DNA of 13,072 nucleotides, taken from Oscillospiraceae bacterium. Its GTDB lineage: Bacteria; Bacillota_A; Clostridia; Oscillospirales; Oscillospiraceae. Within the stretch, counting starts at the first letter, position 1. Each line of letters starts with the position of its first letter. The stretch covers positions 1-13,072 of the forward strand of contig JAFYLN010000002.1 in the NCBI GenBank assembly GCA_017537045.1. Reading direction: 5' to 3'. Position numbers and translations under genes: made by a program. The notes under the pieces are model-generated. The model saw only the letters and a list, made by a program, of their open reading frames with translations. It had not been told where the DNA came from and did no database searches. This document shows, piece by piece, positions 12,940-13,072 of the stretch.

Positions 12940-13072
12940 AAAGAGAACCGCCTGCTATGCAGGTGGGCGAAATAGAGTTCTACTTATGCCCAAAAAATGA
13001 ACCTCCCGATGACAGAGAGTAAACAGGTTCGCCAACCGTCTACAAACTAGCACAAAGGGAGGTTATCCAAAT
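12940..13072 (+). mobile_element. Left end of a second IS200/IS605-like element, including start of tnpA
   Basis: A subterminal hairpin CCGCCTGC-TAT-GCAGGTGG (12948-12966; 8 bp, one G.T, 3-base loop) resembles the right-end hairpin at 234-252. A leader follows that ends in GGGAGG (13057-13062) and AT (13071-13072), which I read as the first two bases of the tnpA start codon with 8-base spacing. GGTTCGCCAACCG (13026-13038) is the exact reverse complement of 168-180 in the right end at the window start. This links both to one element type in the same orientation. The left boundary (about 12930-12947) is approximate. Confidence 0.65.
13000..13064 (+). promoter_or_regulatory. Stem that would mask the tnpA ribosome binding site
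   Basis: AACCTCCC (13000-13007) is exactly complementary to GGGAGGTT (13057-13064), which contains the Shine-Dalgarno sequence of tnpA. Folding would occlude the ribosome site. A 5' leader hairpin that hides the tnpA ribosome site and keeps transposition low is established for IS200 of enteric bacteria. The presence here of the same arrangement is seen in sequence; its effect is inferred. Confidence 0.6.

Noticed and set aside
1..13072. CRISPR array or rRNA genes
   Set aside because: No regularly spaced direct repeats and no rRNA-like sequence seen on either strand.

Overview
The window looks like part of a gut-type Clostridia (Bacillota) genome, probably Oscillospiraceae/Ruminococcaceae. 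The evidence is moderate-to-high GC coding DNA, strong AGGAGG-type ribosome binding sites with occasional TTG starts, a lipoprotein-anchored ABC binding protein, a MobV relaxase of Gram-positive type and IS200 elements. No species assignment is possible from this alone. Both edges fall inside IS200/IS605-type elements in the same orientation, so the window may be an assembly contig that stopped at repeated copies.

Layout, left to right: (1) 1-259, the 3' end of an IS200-like tnpA and the structured right end of the element. (2) 259-10188, nine minus-strand genes, described here in transcription order from 10188 down. They are a family-5 solute-binding lipoprotein, two DppB/DppC-type permeases, two DppD/DppF-type ATPases, two tandem paralogous metallo-beta-lactamase-fold hydrolases, a small four-helix membrane protein and a MATE efflux protein. 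(3) 10189-10928, a gene-free AT-richer stretch with the operon promoter, two copies of a spaced dyad (likely operators) and hairpins. (4) 10929-12665, a minus-strand MobV/Pre-type relaxase locus that is split, with a second frame break near its 3' end. (5) 12827-12928, the 3' part of a tRNA-Leu(CAA) followed by its terminator, which I read as the attachment-site scar of an element integrated in that tRNA. (6) about 12940-13072, the left end of a second IS200-like element, ending at the first two bases of its tnpA start codon.

The main operon reads as an import-and-process module. The lipoprotein captures a peptide-like or other small polar solute, the BCDF complex imports it, and two cytoplasmic MBL-fold hydrolases (one lacking a zinc ligand) may act on it. 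The membrane protein and MATE pump sit behind a terminator/promoter pair and can be expressed separately, perhaps as an export arm. A hairpin plus T-tract after the binding-protein gene should lower expression of the downstream transporter genes. The substrate is not visible from sequence.

The right third has the marks of horizontal transfer: lower GC, a decayed or split relaxase, a tRNA-Leu scar and IS ends. The most unusual items are the relaxase whose predicted catalytic His and metal site lie on different reading frames, the paired CTATTCC-N5-GGAAT dyads, the metal-ligand-deficient MBL paralogue, and the terminator whose hairpin is overlapped by a near-consensus promoter.
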